DNA of 46,694 nt, taken from contig WNKI01000004.1 in NCBI GenBank assembly GCA_015350385.1, positions 615,916-662,609 on the forward strand, read 5' to 3'. Source of the DNA: Aculops lycopersici (taxonomy: Eukaryota > Arthropoda > Arachnida > Trombidiformes > Eriophyidae). This document shows, piece after piece, positions 8,913 through 18,173 of this stretch (positions within the stretch are counted from its first letter, which is position 1; every line of letters starts with the position of its first letter). Under the pieces are notes generated by a model, which saw only the letters and a list, made by a program, of their open reading frames with translations, was not told where the DNA came from and searched no databases. The translations under genes were made by a program, and so were the position numbers.

Positions 8913-10505
8913 ATGTTCGCAATTTCCAAGTTCTACGCCAACACGTTGTCGCTTATATTATCATTGGTTCAACTACCTCAGATCATCGCAATGAAACTCA
9001 AACTATTCTTCCAAACTCGAAACAAACTAGCGAGATCGATAACAACCCCTACCTCGAGCCCGAGCGACACCTTGAAGCCTTTCGAAGAAATCCCAGGACC
9101 TAAACCTTTGCCCTTGATTGGAAACATTTGGAGATATTTTCCACTGATTGGAGATTATAGAATTGATACTCTCTATGAGAATGCTCAATTGAACAAGAAA
9201 AAATATGGATCTTTAGTTAGGGAACAAATCACGAGCAGACACACAATATTACATCTATTCGATCCCGATGACATTATCGCTTTTCACCGACAGGACAACA
9301 AACATCCCCATCGAAGATCCCACAGAGCTATTCTAAAGTATCGTCGCGAAAGGCCTGATTTATATCGAGATGGCGGGTTGTTTCCAGAAAATGGTCCCAA
9401 TTGGTTCAGGCAACGAGTTCAGTTCAAGAATTACTTGATGAACAAGAGTATAGTGAGCAAAAATATACCCAAACTAGATCAAGTCAGCAAAAACATTGTC
9501 GACAGTTTCGATGAGAGGTTTCGAAGTAGGTCGATAGCGCACATCGACAACTTTCAAGATGTAATCAACAAGTGGGCACTAGCAAACTCATTATCATTGT
9601 TCCTCGATTTGGACATTAAAACTTTGGATCCGGAAACTATAAATGTCTTGATGAAAAACTTGAACGAGTCGCTCGAAGCTATAGATGGCACGGAGATCCG
9701 GACAGAGAGGTGGGTGAACCAACCAAACAAGTGTCCATTTTATAAGCAACTAACGCAGTCACAAGACATCTTGCACCAATTTGTTCAGAGTAAGTTAGAA
9801 CTGGTTTCTAGAGATGTTCCAATAGATGAATTCTCTTACCTGAATGAATGGATACACAAGGATAAGTTGGATTTGAGGGATATAGTCTCATTCGTGATGG
9901 ACTCTCTCCACGCTGGCCTTCATACAACTGCATACACTTTCGCCTTCTTGATGTATCATCTATCCACAAATCCGGAAGTACTGCGAGAACTGAAACTAGA
10001 GATAAGGGAAAACACTAGTCACATGGAACCTCTAACCATAGAGGCTTTGCAAAAGATGAAGCTTCTTAGATACTGTCTCAAGGAGACGTTGAGAGTCAAC
10101 CCAGTGTCCATAGGGACTGGACGTCTGACTCATCACGACAAGTTCCAGATCAAGAACTTCCAAATACCTAAAGGAACCATGATAATCGCTCACTCTCAAG
10201 TAATAAACATGGACGAGAAAGTCTATGACGAACCAGAAAAGTTCAAGCCAAGTAGGTGGATTGAGAAAAATGCGCAAGATAGTAGGGTATCACCCTTCGC
10301 CTATTTACCTTTCGGGTTCGGACCAAGATCATGCATTGGTCAGAGATTATCAGAACTACAAATCGAGATCATGGCCATAAGACTGATACAACAGTATGAT
10401 ATTGAGTTTCATTCACCGATCAAGACAAAGACGACTTTGATACACAACATTGACGGTAACATAAGTGTAACGATGAAAAGAAGCTCGACTAATAAATATT
10501 TATAA
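8913..10505 (+). CDS. Cytochrome P450, mitochondrial clan, CYP302A1-like
   Basis: This is a haem monooxygenase of 530 residues. The landmarks are the proline hinge PGPKPLPLIGN (61-71), I-helix AGLHTT (334-339), ExxR Glu391-Arg394, the PEKFKPSRW region (441-449) and the haem loop FGFGPRSCIGQR with ligand Cys474. The N-terminal block (GN-WR-P-IG-Y, 70-82) and overall layout resemble CYP302A1/disembodied, the ecdysteroid 22-hydroxylase, but subfamily placement by eye is uncertain; CYP315 and CYP314 are alternatives. From the first ATG the N-terminus is hydrophobic, like a microsomal anchor. From Met27 (8991) it begins KLKLFFQTRNKLARS, like a mitochondrial presequence. Mitochondrial-clan enzymes would favour the second start. 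The gene has no introns and converges on the ubiquitin-eS31 gene, with 67 bases between stops. Confidence 0.88.
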   Translation: MFAISKFYANTLSLILSLVQLPQIIAMKLKLFFQTRNKLARSITTPTSSPSDTLKPFEEIPGPKPLPLIGNIWRYFPLIGDYRIDTLYENAQLNKKKYGSLVREQITSRHTILHLFDPDDIIAFHRQDNKHPHRRSHRAILKYRRERPDLYRDGGLFPENGPNWFRQRVQFKNYLMNKSIVSKNIPKLDQVSKNIVDSFDERFRSRSIAHIDNFQDVINKWALANSLSLFLDLDIKTLDPETINVLMKNLNESLEAIDGTEIRTERWVNQPNKCPFYKQLTQSQDILHQFVQSKLELVSRDVPIDEFSYLNEWIHKDKLDLRDIVSFVMDSLHAGLHTTAYTFAFLMYHLSTNPEVLRELKLEIRENTSHMEPLTIEALQKMKLLRYCLKETLRVNPVSIGTGRLTHHDKFQIKNFQIPKGTMIIAHSQVINMDEKVYDEPEKFKPSRWIEKNAQDSRVSPFAYLPFGFGPRSCIGQRLSELQIEIMAIRLIQQYDIEFHSPIKTKTTLIHNIDGNISVTMKRSSTNKYL

Positions 10506-10572
10506 TGAACTACCTCGAGAGATTTAGAAAATATGTTCGTCGGGGTTACGACAAATATAGTTTAATATTAGT

Positions 10573-11025
10573 TTACTTCAATGGTACAGTGAATGAGCAT
10601 CTTCCGCAAGATAGACGGTTGTTGTGCTTGGCCAAGAAAACACCTGGACCGCAACTTGCGGACTCACATTCACGTCTGAGGTGCTCCACTCCATCGTCAG
10701 TAACCTTGTAGAATTTGAGGACTGGCAGCTTAACCTTCTTCTTCTTGTGCTTGTTCTTCTTTGGTGTGGTGTAATTCTTCTTCTTACGCTTCTTAGCACC
10801 ACCCCTCAATCTGAGCACCAAGTGAAGGGTTGATTCCTTTTGGATGTTGTAGTCGCTCAATGTACGGTCATCCTCCAATTGCTTACCAGCAAAGATGAGA
10901 CGTTGTTGATCAGGTGGAATTCCCTCTTTATCCTGGATCTTTGATTTCACGTGAGTGATTGAATCACTGGCCTCGACCTCTAGAGTGATGGTCTTGCCAG
11001 TGAGAGTCTTGACAAAGATCTGCAT
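10573..11025 (-). CDS. RpS27A: Ubiquitin-ribosomal protein eS31 (S27a) fusion
   Basis: The precursor is 150 residues: ubiquitin (1-76, ending in LRLRGG) fused to ribosomal protein eS31, a small-subunit head protein. Deubiquitinases release both parts. The eS31 part has a Lys-rich N-terminus and a C4 zinc finger (Cys120, Cys125, Cys140, Cys143). The ubiquitin moiety is unusual: against the near-invariant animal sequence it has P19A, T22S, E24T, N25H, A28S and G53D. I read these codons directly from the DNA. All seven lysines, the Ile44 patch (L8, I44, H68, V70) and the Gly-Gly tail are intact, so conjugation should still work. The end of eS31 (FTVPLK) also differs from the usual tail. NSA2 lies upstream on the same strand, 319 bases away. 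Confidence 0.96.
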   Translation of the reverse strand: MQIFVKTLTGKTITLEVEASDSITHVKSKIQDKEGIPPDQQRLIFAGKQLEDDRTLSDYNIQKESTLHLVLRLRGGAKKRKKKNYTTPKKNKHKKKKVKLPVLKFYKVTDDGVEHLRRECESASCGPGVFLAKHNNRLSCGRCSFTVPLK

Positions 11026-11344
11026 CTCACGGCTTTAGTGTTCTAACCTATTGTATGTATCGATAAACGAAAAGTGGACAGTTCAGTTAGCAATCATTCT
11101 AGAGGAAGAGGTAACGGTAAGGTGGCAATCATCGTAGATCGTAAATTTGAGATCTAATACCAGCAGGCAAGACACCACATTCGCCATTAGAGGCTGGGAA
11201 TAAAGACGCAACAATAGACTGATTTGATTCTGATTTATCCTATCAGCATGGAGTTGGGGCCTTTATTCCCTTGTTGTGTACAGATTCCGACAAAGGTCGT
11301 GCTAGTATGTGAGCCAGTTTGAGGCAAGTAGGTAGATGTTTAGC
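11026..11344. other. Gap between ubiquitin-eS31 and NSA2
   Basis: These 319 bases hold the eS31 promoter and the NSA2 3' end on the minus strand. No ORF, RNA gene or clear TATA box was recognised. Confidence 0.4.
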
Positions 11345-12124
11345 TTAGACTAATAGAACAGCGTTGATGCATCCGTCGTTTTCTGGGTTGTTCGTAACTT
11401 GAGCATACTTTGCCCAGACAACCTTTCCAGATTGAGTAACGAGACCAAGTTCGGAGATGTTCACTTCGAGCACTGTTCCTTTGGTTATCACGCCTAGAGA
11501 TGTGTAGAGGGGAGAGCTAGGGTTCTTCTTGACACCAACGATGGGTAGGTTGAATGTTGTCTTTAGTTCTGGATGAGTGACATGGGCAGATTTGAAACGC
11601 AATGACATAGGTCGAATAAATCGCTCGAACTTGGGTGGCTTACGCGTGAAGTTGTCCCCGACAAATGTGACTTTAGTAACCATACGCTTCCAAGACTTCT
11701 TCTTCCTCTTGCCAGATCTGATCTCTCTGAAAACTTCAGCTTCTGATACTGCACGTGTTTTCGGAATGGGTACTTCCCATTTGCCAGCCTTCTCCTTGCG
11801 CTTTTGTTTGAGCATATTCGACAATGTTTTGCCCCGAGATTGTTCCTCACGATCGAGCAAGTAGGCTGGCACTGCTCCATCCTCGACCCGTTCCTCTCTT
11901 TGCTTGGTTTGTTTCTCTTCGTGAGCTTTGATAGTCTTCTTCATTTGAACCTTCTCACTGAATCTTTGCTTGTTGAAGAGCTTAGCCTTGATACCTCTCA
12001 ATGTCTTAGCCTTGTGAGCATCCTTTTTAACCTTTCTAGCCTCACGCTTCCTCTTCCTCTCCTCGTAGTCCATCCGGCGACCATGTCGCTTGATGTGGAG
12101 CTCAATGTGCTCGTTCTGAGGCAT
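11345..12124 (-). CDS. NSA2: NSA2/TINP1 ribosome biogenesis factor
   Basis: NSA2 is a nucleolar factor needed for 27S pre-rRNA processing and 60S maturation. The protein is 259 residues, essentially the family length of 260. The conserved start MPQNEHIELHIKRHG is intact, followed by a Lys/Arg-rich helical region (20-90) and the C-terminal eS8-like beta domain (about 145-259) ending in GCINAVLLV. It is a single uninterrupted ORF, and the first Met is the conserved one. It sits upstream of ubiquitin-eS31 on the same strand, two ribosome-production genes side by side; with separate promoters likely, I do not infer co-transcription. Confidence 0.96.
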   Translation of the reverse strand: MPQNEHIELHIKRHGRRMDYEERKRKREARKVKKDAHKAKTLRGIKAKLFNKQRFSEKVQMKKTIKAHEEKQTKQREERVEDGAVPAYLLDREEQSRGKTLSNMLKQKRKEKAGKWEVPIPKTRAVSEAEVFREIRSGKRKKKSWKRMVTKVTFVGDNFTRKPPKFERFIRPMSLRFKSAHVTHPELKTTFNLPIVGVKKNPSSPLYTSLGVITKGTVLEVNISELGLVTQSGKVVWAKYAQVTNNPENDGCINAVLLV

Positions 12125-14136
12125 GATTCTTGATTTGTTCTTTTGGTTATATTAAACTAAATACAATACAACGATGAGTAACAACTTCCAAAGCCGGAAT
12201 TGTATTGCCGAAGAAATTGGCGACGATGTCTTGCTTTGCCTGATATTTGCGATCTCGATTTTAAGCCTGATTGTGGTACAATTATTCAGGCTTGAAAACT
12301 CACCTATTTACCAGAAGAAATTCAATTATTACTCGATATATTATATAAATTATATATTTTATAGAATGAAGATAGTTTTAAATAATAGTGGCAATCCTCA
12401 TTGGGCCATAACAAATTCCATCTGCTAGCACACGTTTGCCAATTCGCGGCATGAGCACACTTCTTTGCCGCAGGACAAAGCTTGGCCAGACTAATGCTGC
12501 CGCCACGCCTCCGGATGAGTGAAGCTTGCGCGCAAGCGCGATTTTTGGGCGCCAAATTCGAGCCTGCGAAGTTCCGAGGTGAAAACATTTGGCTCAGCTA
12601 TAATCAAGTGACTTCAACCCAGATACCTGTTTGTCTTAGAGAAAATAACCAGTATCAAAGCGATCGGTTTATTTCGTTAGCTAGATTAGATTTGAACTCC
12701 ATCTCTTTTCCGGCTATCGACGTCATTTTCATTTAGTTCAATTTGTCTAACCATACGTAAAAAAACAATGCGATATGAATTCAGCTGAACTAAGTACAGT
12801 TTGGCTGTGGTTCACATTCTCGAGTAACCTTTCCCGTTTATTGCAACTAGATCTCGACGAATGGAGTCCAGATTTTTCGTTGCTTATAGTAGATGGGGCC
12901 GATTAAACTTTTCTTCTGGCAGGCACTCTTGTCTCATTTTGTTGTTTATAATATCTAACGGATTTGAATTTGGTCGTTAAATACATACCAAACATGTGTT
13001 GAAAATATCAAGATCGTTTTGCGCAATCGAAGACCGGAGACACTCGTCGCCAGGTAGAGGCAGCAGGTTGTTGCACTTGCCAAGTTTGCGCTAAATGGGG
13101 AGTAATTTTCCACCATCGTGAACTTGGCAATAACTTTTTGTCCGGCAATATTTCACTCTCACTACCTCTCTCCTTGGACTCCAGCATCCACCTAGTTGAG
13201 GCAAAGGCAGCGGCAGTGGCAGCACTAGCACTAACCTGTTGCTTTAGCTTCTGCCGGCAACTAGTTCAAATACAACAAAGACTTGGCGAGACAAGCCAAG
13301 ATTCGTAAGCAGTTGAGTGTATGTCTTTTGGTTGGTTTTATTTGTAACCAATATACCATATACGTGAGACACCCGGCAGCCAGGTAGAGTTGTTGCCTAC
13401 CTAGAAGCTAACTTGCTACATACTTGACTGGTTAGCTAGTGGAAAATTTAAACCATATAGTTGGGCGCGCGGAACGGTTAGTTGGTTGTCGTTGTTATCT
13501 CGCCCAAATGGCAACTAGATAGCTAGCCTTCTAACTAAGCATGGAGCTTTTCGCGAGTCGTTACCAGCTCCTTTCTTTGTTGCTGCCATCGACGTCATCG
13601 GTATGGTATATAGAGTATCGCACGCTACTCATTTGATAAGCTCTCACTTGGCTAGTCAACTGTTACTATTAAACTAAAATCAACTACCAAATCAGCCGGC
13701 AACGAGAACATTTTTCAATCTCGAACCCACCTCTTTCGCATATCGTATGATCGTTTATAGGGAGAGAGCTAGTCATAATTGTCACAACTTGCAGTTCGGC
13801 CAGGTGGTTGTTGTCGCTTGTATTGCTGTTGTCGTTGTTGAAGGCTCATATCACTGCCTCCGCTGTCGCTGCCACTGAGAGTGTCAATGGAAGTGGTAAA
13901 CCTCGAATAGTGGAATCGAACTTGAAAGGTGGAAAGAGAAGGAGAGATAGGGAGACTTACTCACACAGACACTTGTTCTGCTCCTTAGTTTCTTAACTCG
14001 CGCTCGCTATCCCACTTGCTTTTTGCTTTCTATCACCTGTTTGCCTCTATATCTCGGCCGACAATGTGCCAGGCAAGTCTAGTGGCGGAGGTGAAGTTCA
14101 TTAGCTGGATCAAGCTTACTGCTGGATGTAGGCAAG

Positions 14137-14171
<35 letters not shown>

Positions 14172-14321
14172 GGGAGATTTTAGAAGCTCGCATTTAGACG
14201 TGAGCGCCAGGTAGTTTGTGTGTTTCACCTTCACGCAGCTAGCTAGCTAACCATTAAGTCAACTATTTTAACACCGATGTCATTGGGTATATAAGGCTTG
14301 CAACTTTCCGAATCATTGGTC
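12125..14321. other. Non-coding stretch between NSA2 and the secreted six-cysteine gene
   Basis: About 2.2 kb without a supported gene. An 84-codon plus-strand ORF at 12174 begins 49 bases from the divergent NSA2 start but is AT-rich and matches nothing I know. Features seen: a perfect 14-base palindrome at 12524-12537 (GCTTGCGCGCAAGC), several CACTTG words, GCTAGCTAGCTA runs near 14236-14248, and a GA microsatellite at about 14138-14171, roughly 150 bases upstream of the TATA box at 14288. GA tracts in this position can bind GAGA-type factors, but that is inference. Confidence 0.5.
14138..14171. repeat. (GA)n microsatellite
   Basis: An uninterrupted GA dinucleotide run about 34 bases long, in the upstream region of the secreted six-cysteine gene. 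Confidence 0.9.
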
Positions 14322-14325
14322 AGTC
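14288..14325 (+). promoter_or_regulatory. TATA box plus initiator for the secreted six-cysteine gene
   Basis: TATATAAG at 14288-14295 is followed by TCAGTC at 14320-14325, the classic arthropod initiator. The spacing puts the initiator A at 14322, 34 bases from the first T of the TATA box. The predicted 5' UTR would be about 132 bases to the ATG at 14454. This is the clearest core promoter in the window and fits a strongly expressed secreted product. Confidence 0.75.
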
Positions 14326-14453
14326 ATCTAGAAGCAGCTCAACAATTAGGTTTAGGATTGAATCGTTAGTCGAAAAAAATTCAACATAAGAATAAGCATT
14401 GATCTATTTATCATTGAGTAGCAACCAAAAAGCAACAAAAACAACCCAACAAA

Positions 14454-15008
14454 ATGGCATACCAATTTGCAACCATCGGATCGCTTGTAGTTGTCGCCTT
14501 AGTGGCAACTTGTGCCTATGGAGCCCCACCAGCTGCCCCAGTCTCTAGCGCACCCTCAGCCAGTGGTCCACCTGTGATTGAGCCAATTATTGATTGGGGC
14601 AAGTGCCCACAATTGGCGCCATCCGAGACACAACGTAAGCAAAAGACTGAGATTATCAAGACGTGCCTCGAGGCCAACCCATTGGGAACCACTCCAGATC
14701 AACTGACCCCTGAGGCCATTGAGAAGCACCGTATCAAGTTGGGTGAATGCGCCTTGAACAAGGAGGACTGGTTTAACGCTGACAAGACCTACAAGTATGA
14801 GAAGGCCGAGGAGGAGCTCAAGAAGAAGGATGTTGAGGCTGGAATCAAGGCCAAGATCATGGACCAACACAAGCAATGTAAAACTCAAGCTTTAGAGAAG
14901 TTCACCGCTCAATCGGCCATAATTGAACAGGTGCAATTCTACCAATCTTGCATGGACTTCCATGTGTCGCAACTGTGTAACATCAAGATCATGTTGCCAA
15001 GCCAGTAA
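14454..15008 (+). CDS. Secreted six-cysteine protein, odorant-binding-like, function unknown
   Basis: The protein is 184 residues. Residues 1-23 are a strong signal peptide (cleavage expected after AYG), followed by a Pro/Ala/Ser-rich segment to about residue 42. The rest is a probably all-helical domain with six cysteines at 51, 71, 99, 142, 166 and 175. The last pair has CX8C spacing as in insect odorant-binding proteins, but the diagnostic CX3C pair is absent, so it is not a classical OBP. The motif WGKCPQL near the domain start and the QFYQSCMDFHVSQLC end resemble, from memory, uncharacterised secreted arthropod proteins. Role unknown; a haemolymph or cuticular-fluid carrier is only a guess. 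The promoter is TATA plus initiator, and an AATAAA lies at 15156-15161. Confidence 0.85.
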   Translation: MAYQFATIGSLVVVALVATCAYGAPPAAPVSSAPSASGPPVIEPIIDWGKCPQLAPSETQRKQKTEIIKTCLEANPLGTTPDQLTPEAIEKHRIKLGECALNKEDWFNADKTYKYEKAEEELKKKDVEAGIKAKIMDQHKQCKTQALEKFTAQSAIIEQVQFYQSCMDFHVSQLCNIKIMLPSQ

Positions 15009-15155
15009 AAGAGGAGACACTATCCTTATACCGTAACCCAATATACACAATTGATAAAAATAGATCTCTTTCGAACCAAAATCTAGATCAGACGCGGTGA
15101 AGGAGAGCAGGAAGGATCGATAATGATCCACATAAACATGTAAAAAAGACTGAAA

Positions 15156-15161
15156 AATAAA
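15156..15161 (+). terminator. Polyadenylation signal of the secreted six-cysteine gene
   Basis: AATAAA lies about 148 bases past the stop codon and ahead of the convergent SLC35D gene. Confidence 0.6.
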
Positions 15162-15286
15162 ACCCGATAACAAAAGTGGAAACTCAAACTCTAGATTTTT
15201 GTCTTCCTTTTTGAGATTGATTTTAGTTTTAGTATATTGCAAATTTGAATGAGATTGCACCCATCATCTTGTTGGCAATTCAAAAG

Positions 15287-16558
15287 TTATATCTTAATTG
15301 GTTGCTCCTTGGCCGGCGATTTTTTCGAGAATGTTAAGTAGGTATAGACTAAACTACCGACTAGAGATATTATCAAACCGACGAAATTCCAATTGCTAAA
15401 TATATAGTCGCCGCCTATGTACATACCCACAAAGGTAGTGAGAATGTTCTATATGTACGACCGGGTGGATAAGAGATTGGTTAGTTTTAGATTGCATCTA
15501 AAATGGCATTCAAGTCGCAAGAGAGAACCGGAACTTACCTTTAGAGTTCCAACTATTGTCGTGGTAAGGGCAGAGTTGTGATGAGTACACAAAATGCTAG
15601 AGTACATAAGCAGGTAGCCCATTGTGCAGGAGGTGATGAAGGAAATTATGAATCCTATCTCGGACCAATGCTCATAATTACGGAGAGTATCCATGTTGTT
15701 CGTGAGGCAGCTAATGGTAATCAAGGGTACAACTGTGAAAAGAGCATTATAATATAAGATCTCATGTTTGTTGATCTCACGAGAATCAATCGTTTTCTTG
15801 GTATAGACTCCGTTGGCTGCAGTGAAAAAGTTAGTTCCCATAACTAGTAGGTAACCTTTGAGGTTGAACGTCAAATCTGAGGCAGCTGCAATTAGGGAGC
15901 CACCGATCATGGCTACGATTGTCCATATGATTGGCCAACCTTGCTTAACGTGCAATAAATAAAACTCTCCTATGGCCGTCATAGCAATTGAAAATCTTCT
16001 CAAAGCTATGAACATGGGTAATGGCAAATGTTTTGTTCCACCTAAACCTGTCATGAGGTTGCATAAGTAAAGTATTGCTAGTGTCCATAATTTTTTGTTT
16101 CTCATTGATTGGCGTCTAACAGTTACAATTCGAAATAAACTTGCCACCTTCAAGATGGTAATGATGGCCACCATCTGGCCAAAACCCAAGATATTCGATG
16201 AGGGAAATCCATAACTTGTGAGCACTACCTTATTGATCACAGTTATGAGAAATGAACAGATACCGTAGAATAGAGCGGATGCTATTTGCAACGTGAGATC
16301 ACTAAATCTTGATTTGGATAGGAGGCCAAGTTTTTGCTGGTTTCCCTGGATGGAAATATGCGAGCTATTTGAATTCTCTTCATCACCCTCTTCTATCTGT
16401 TCAAGTTTTGTTTGATCTTGAAGTTCAGAGGGTAAAGATAAAGATGGCGGCGGCGGTGTCTGTTGGCTAAGGACGACGTAAGTATGGTCTTGTTGAAACA
16501 TTGTCGATGGTTGTGATCGTGGCTTCTCACTGGATGCTACTTGAGACGAACCAATCAT
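15287..16558 (-). CDS. SLC35D: SLC35D-type nucleotide-sugar transporter, two exons
   Basis: This Golgi/ER antiporter probably carries UDP-sugars (UDP-glucuronate, UDP-GalNAc or UDP-GlcNAc, as in SLC35D1/2 and Drosophila Frc) in exchange for nucleoside monophosphates. Exon 1 (minus strand 16558-15539) encodes 340 residues: a cytosolic N-tail of about 90 residues rich in Ser, Gln and Pro, then most of the ten transmembrane helices. Exon 1 ends in VGTLK at a GTAAGT donor. Exon 2 (15448-15287) adds 53 residues with the SLC35D signature GGDYIFSNWNFVG and a basic tail ending KEQPIKI. The joined protein is 393 residues. Without splicing the ORF runs into meaningless residues, which confirms the intron. 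A 17-codon upstream ORF overlaps the start codon. The start at 16558 is the first in-frame Met; a later Met, MFQQDH, is an alternative. Confidence 0.9.
15449..15538 (-). other. 90-base spliceosomal intron in SLC35D
   Basis: On the minus strand the donor reads AAG|GTAAGT and the acceptor ATATAG|AAC, phase 0. Removing these 90 bases restores the conserved SLC35D C-terminus, so the call rests on protein homology. It is the only complete intron I could define in a coding region here. Confidence 0.9.
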
Positions 16559-16608
16559 CCTGCCATCATCATCCTGGTGATAATCAACGCCAAATACTGA
16601 TTGTCCAT
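16555..16608 (-). promoter_or_regulatory. Upstream ORF overlapping the SLC35D start (ATGA)
   Basis: Seventeen codons begin at the minus-strand ATG 16606-16608. The stop TGA overlaps the SLC35D start as ATGA. This arrangement can limit translation or allow reinitiation. It matters only if the transcript starts upstream of 16608, which the sequence does not show. Confidence 0.4.
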
Positions 16609-17000
16609 TTGTGATAATAATTCTGAGGCAATTAGTATTCTTCGAACACTTTCATGGTTGTTTGAGACAGCAAGTTGTTATGCTAAAGAAGAGGCCATTA
16701 TTAAGGTGACTTGGTGAGATTCAAGATTAAAGTCTGTGACAGGAAAAAGAGAGGCTGGGATGAGAAAAACACAAGTTCGCTCGGCATTCAAATCTCTGTG
16801 TGTGTTGTGATCGGAGCGTCAGAGGAAACTTTACTCAGGAAAGCTAATGATTCGATTTGCATGCGCACGAGTTCTACACGTTCTAGATTCAAAATTGAAT
16901 TGCGTACATTGACTCCATCAATTGATCTTTATAAGAAAAATACTAAACATTATTCTGAATTCAATCGAATAGAATTTGATCATTAGCTAAATAACCAAAA
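16609..17000. other. Gap between SLC35D and AUH
   Basis: About 390 bases without a supported gene. A 91-codon plus-strand ORF at 16711-16986 has no recognisable features and runs against both neighbours. SLC35D's promoter should lie here on the minus strand. Confidence 0.4.
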
Positions 17001-17930
17001 TCAATCGCCTGTGTACAAAGGTTGGCGTTTTTCGACGAACGCCTTTAGTCCCTCGGCGCGATCTGCGCTACCCAAGAGTTGACCGTAGTATGCTTGCTCG
17101 ATGTCTAATCCAGTGTCGAGACTTGTTTGGCTTCCATTATCTATGGCAGCCTTAGCCAGCCTCAAAGCCTTCGGCCCCCGTTTGCAAATCTTCTTTGCAA
17201 TCTCTATGGCTTTATCAAAGGCGGCGTTTTCACCAGCTACCACGTGATTCGCCATACCAATCTTCGCAGCCTCGGTGCCTGATATCGCCTCAGCAACAAA
17301 TATGTGCTCTTTAGCAGGACCAATGCCAATGAGTCTAGCAAGTCGCTGAGTACCACCTGCACCGGGAATGATTGCTAAGCTTGTCTCAACTAAGCCGACT
17401 TTTGCCCTCTCATTGACAACCCTAATATCACAAGCTAGTGCCATCTCGAGACCACCACCTAGCGCATGACCATCCATGGCGGCGATAGTTGGGTATGGAA
17501 AATCACTCAGAGTATCCATCAATAATCTCTGAACCCTAAGCCACGACTCGACCTGAATATTGGACATTTGTGCTCTCTCTTTCAGGTTTGCTCCAGCACA
17601 AAATATCTTCGGCACATTGCTCCTCAATATGAGCGCTCTAATTTGGTCTTTCTCTACCTGCTCCAAGCGAAATTTGTTGAGAATATCTAGAGCCCCATAA
17701 ACTAGGTTCTTACTTAATGCATTTTTATAATCATTGTCGTTGAGATTAATTACAGCAATAGTAACGTTATGGCTAGGACTGACAGTGTCGACTTCGATTC
17801 GACTCTCAAATACTGGTTGCTGACTTGCAGCTTCGCCGGATGTTAGATTTCTGTAAAGTATCTTGCACCCAACGCTTGGCCTCGAGGTTAATATTCGCAC
17901 TGAGAGTGATAAAACTTTAGAGCTCATCAT
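17001..17930 (-). CDS. AUH: Methylglutaconyl-CoA hydratase (AUH), mitochondrial
   Basis: AUH hydrates 3-methylglutaconyl-CoA to HMG-CoA in mitochondrial leucine breakdown and can also bind AU-rich RNA. The protein is 309 residues. About 1-35 is a basic, Ser-rich mitochondrial presequence, followed by the crotonase fold. Oxyanion and catalytic segments are intact: FCAGANLKER (about 110-119), GGGLEMALACD with Glu162, and ETSLAIIPGAGGTQR with Glu182; the 20-residue spacing matches human Glu189/Glu209. The KER segment after the CAGA loop favours AUH over short-chain enoyl-CoA hydratase ECHS1. It is a single ORF on the minus strand. Miro lies upstream on the same strand, 243 bases away. Confidence 0.93.
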   Translation of the reverse strand: MMSSKVLSLSVRILTSRPSVGCKILYRNLTSGEAASQQPVFESRIEVDTVSPSHNVTIAVINLNDNDYKNALSKNLVYGALDILNKFRLEQVEKDQIRALILRSNVPKIFCAGANLKERAQMSNIQVESWLRVQRLLMDTLSDFPYPTIAAMDGHALGGGLEMALACDIRVVNERAKVGLVETSLAIIPGAGGTQRLARLIGIGPAKEHIFVAEAISGTEAAKIGMANHVVAGENAAFDKAIEIAKKICKRGPKALRLAKAAIDNGSQTSLDTGLDIEQAYYGQLLGSADRAEGLKAFVEKRQPLYTGD

Positions 17931-18137
17931 GTTGGAACTCTATACTAAACTAATGGTTAGTTTTTGTGGATTCTAAAAAGTTCTAGTTGAAGAAACAAAC
18001 AGCTGATCGTTTACGAGATTTTGTTGTCGTGGCTGGTCTCCTGTGCGCCACTAGCAAGCTATTATATTTATCAAGACGCATGGCCAAACTAGATACTTAA
18101 CAGACGAAAATCATGATAAACTTTAGATTACTAAGAT

Positions 18138-18160
18138 AAATACTTTATTTATTGAGCCTG
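18138..18160 (-). terminator. Polyadenylation signals of the Miro-like gene
   Basis: On the minus strand two AATAAA-like words overlap just past the Miro stop (18174-18176), which supports the gene ending here rather than continuing to a lost C-terminal part. Confidence 0.55.
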
Positions 18161-18173
18161 TATTGTTTCCTTG

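Noticed and set aside
12174..12428. 84-codon ORF divergent from NSA2
   Set aside because: AT-rich, ends in sequence with no conservation evidence, and no family match; more likely NSA2 upstream sequence.
14454..15008. Classical odorant-binding protein
   Set aside because: The cysteine spacing lacks the CX3C pair; only the last CX8C fits, so I call it OBP-like at most.
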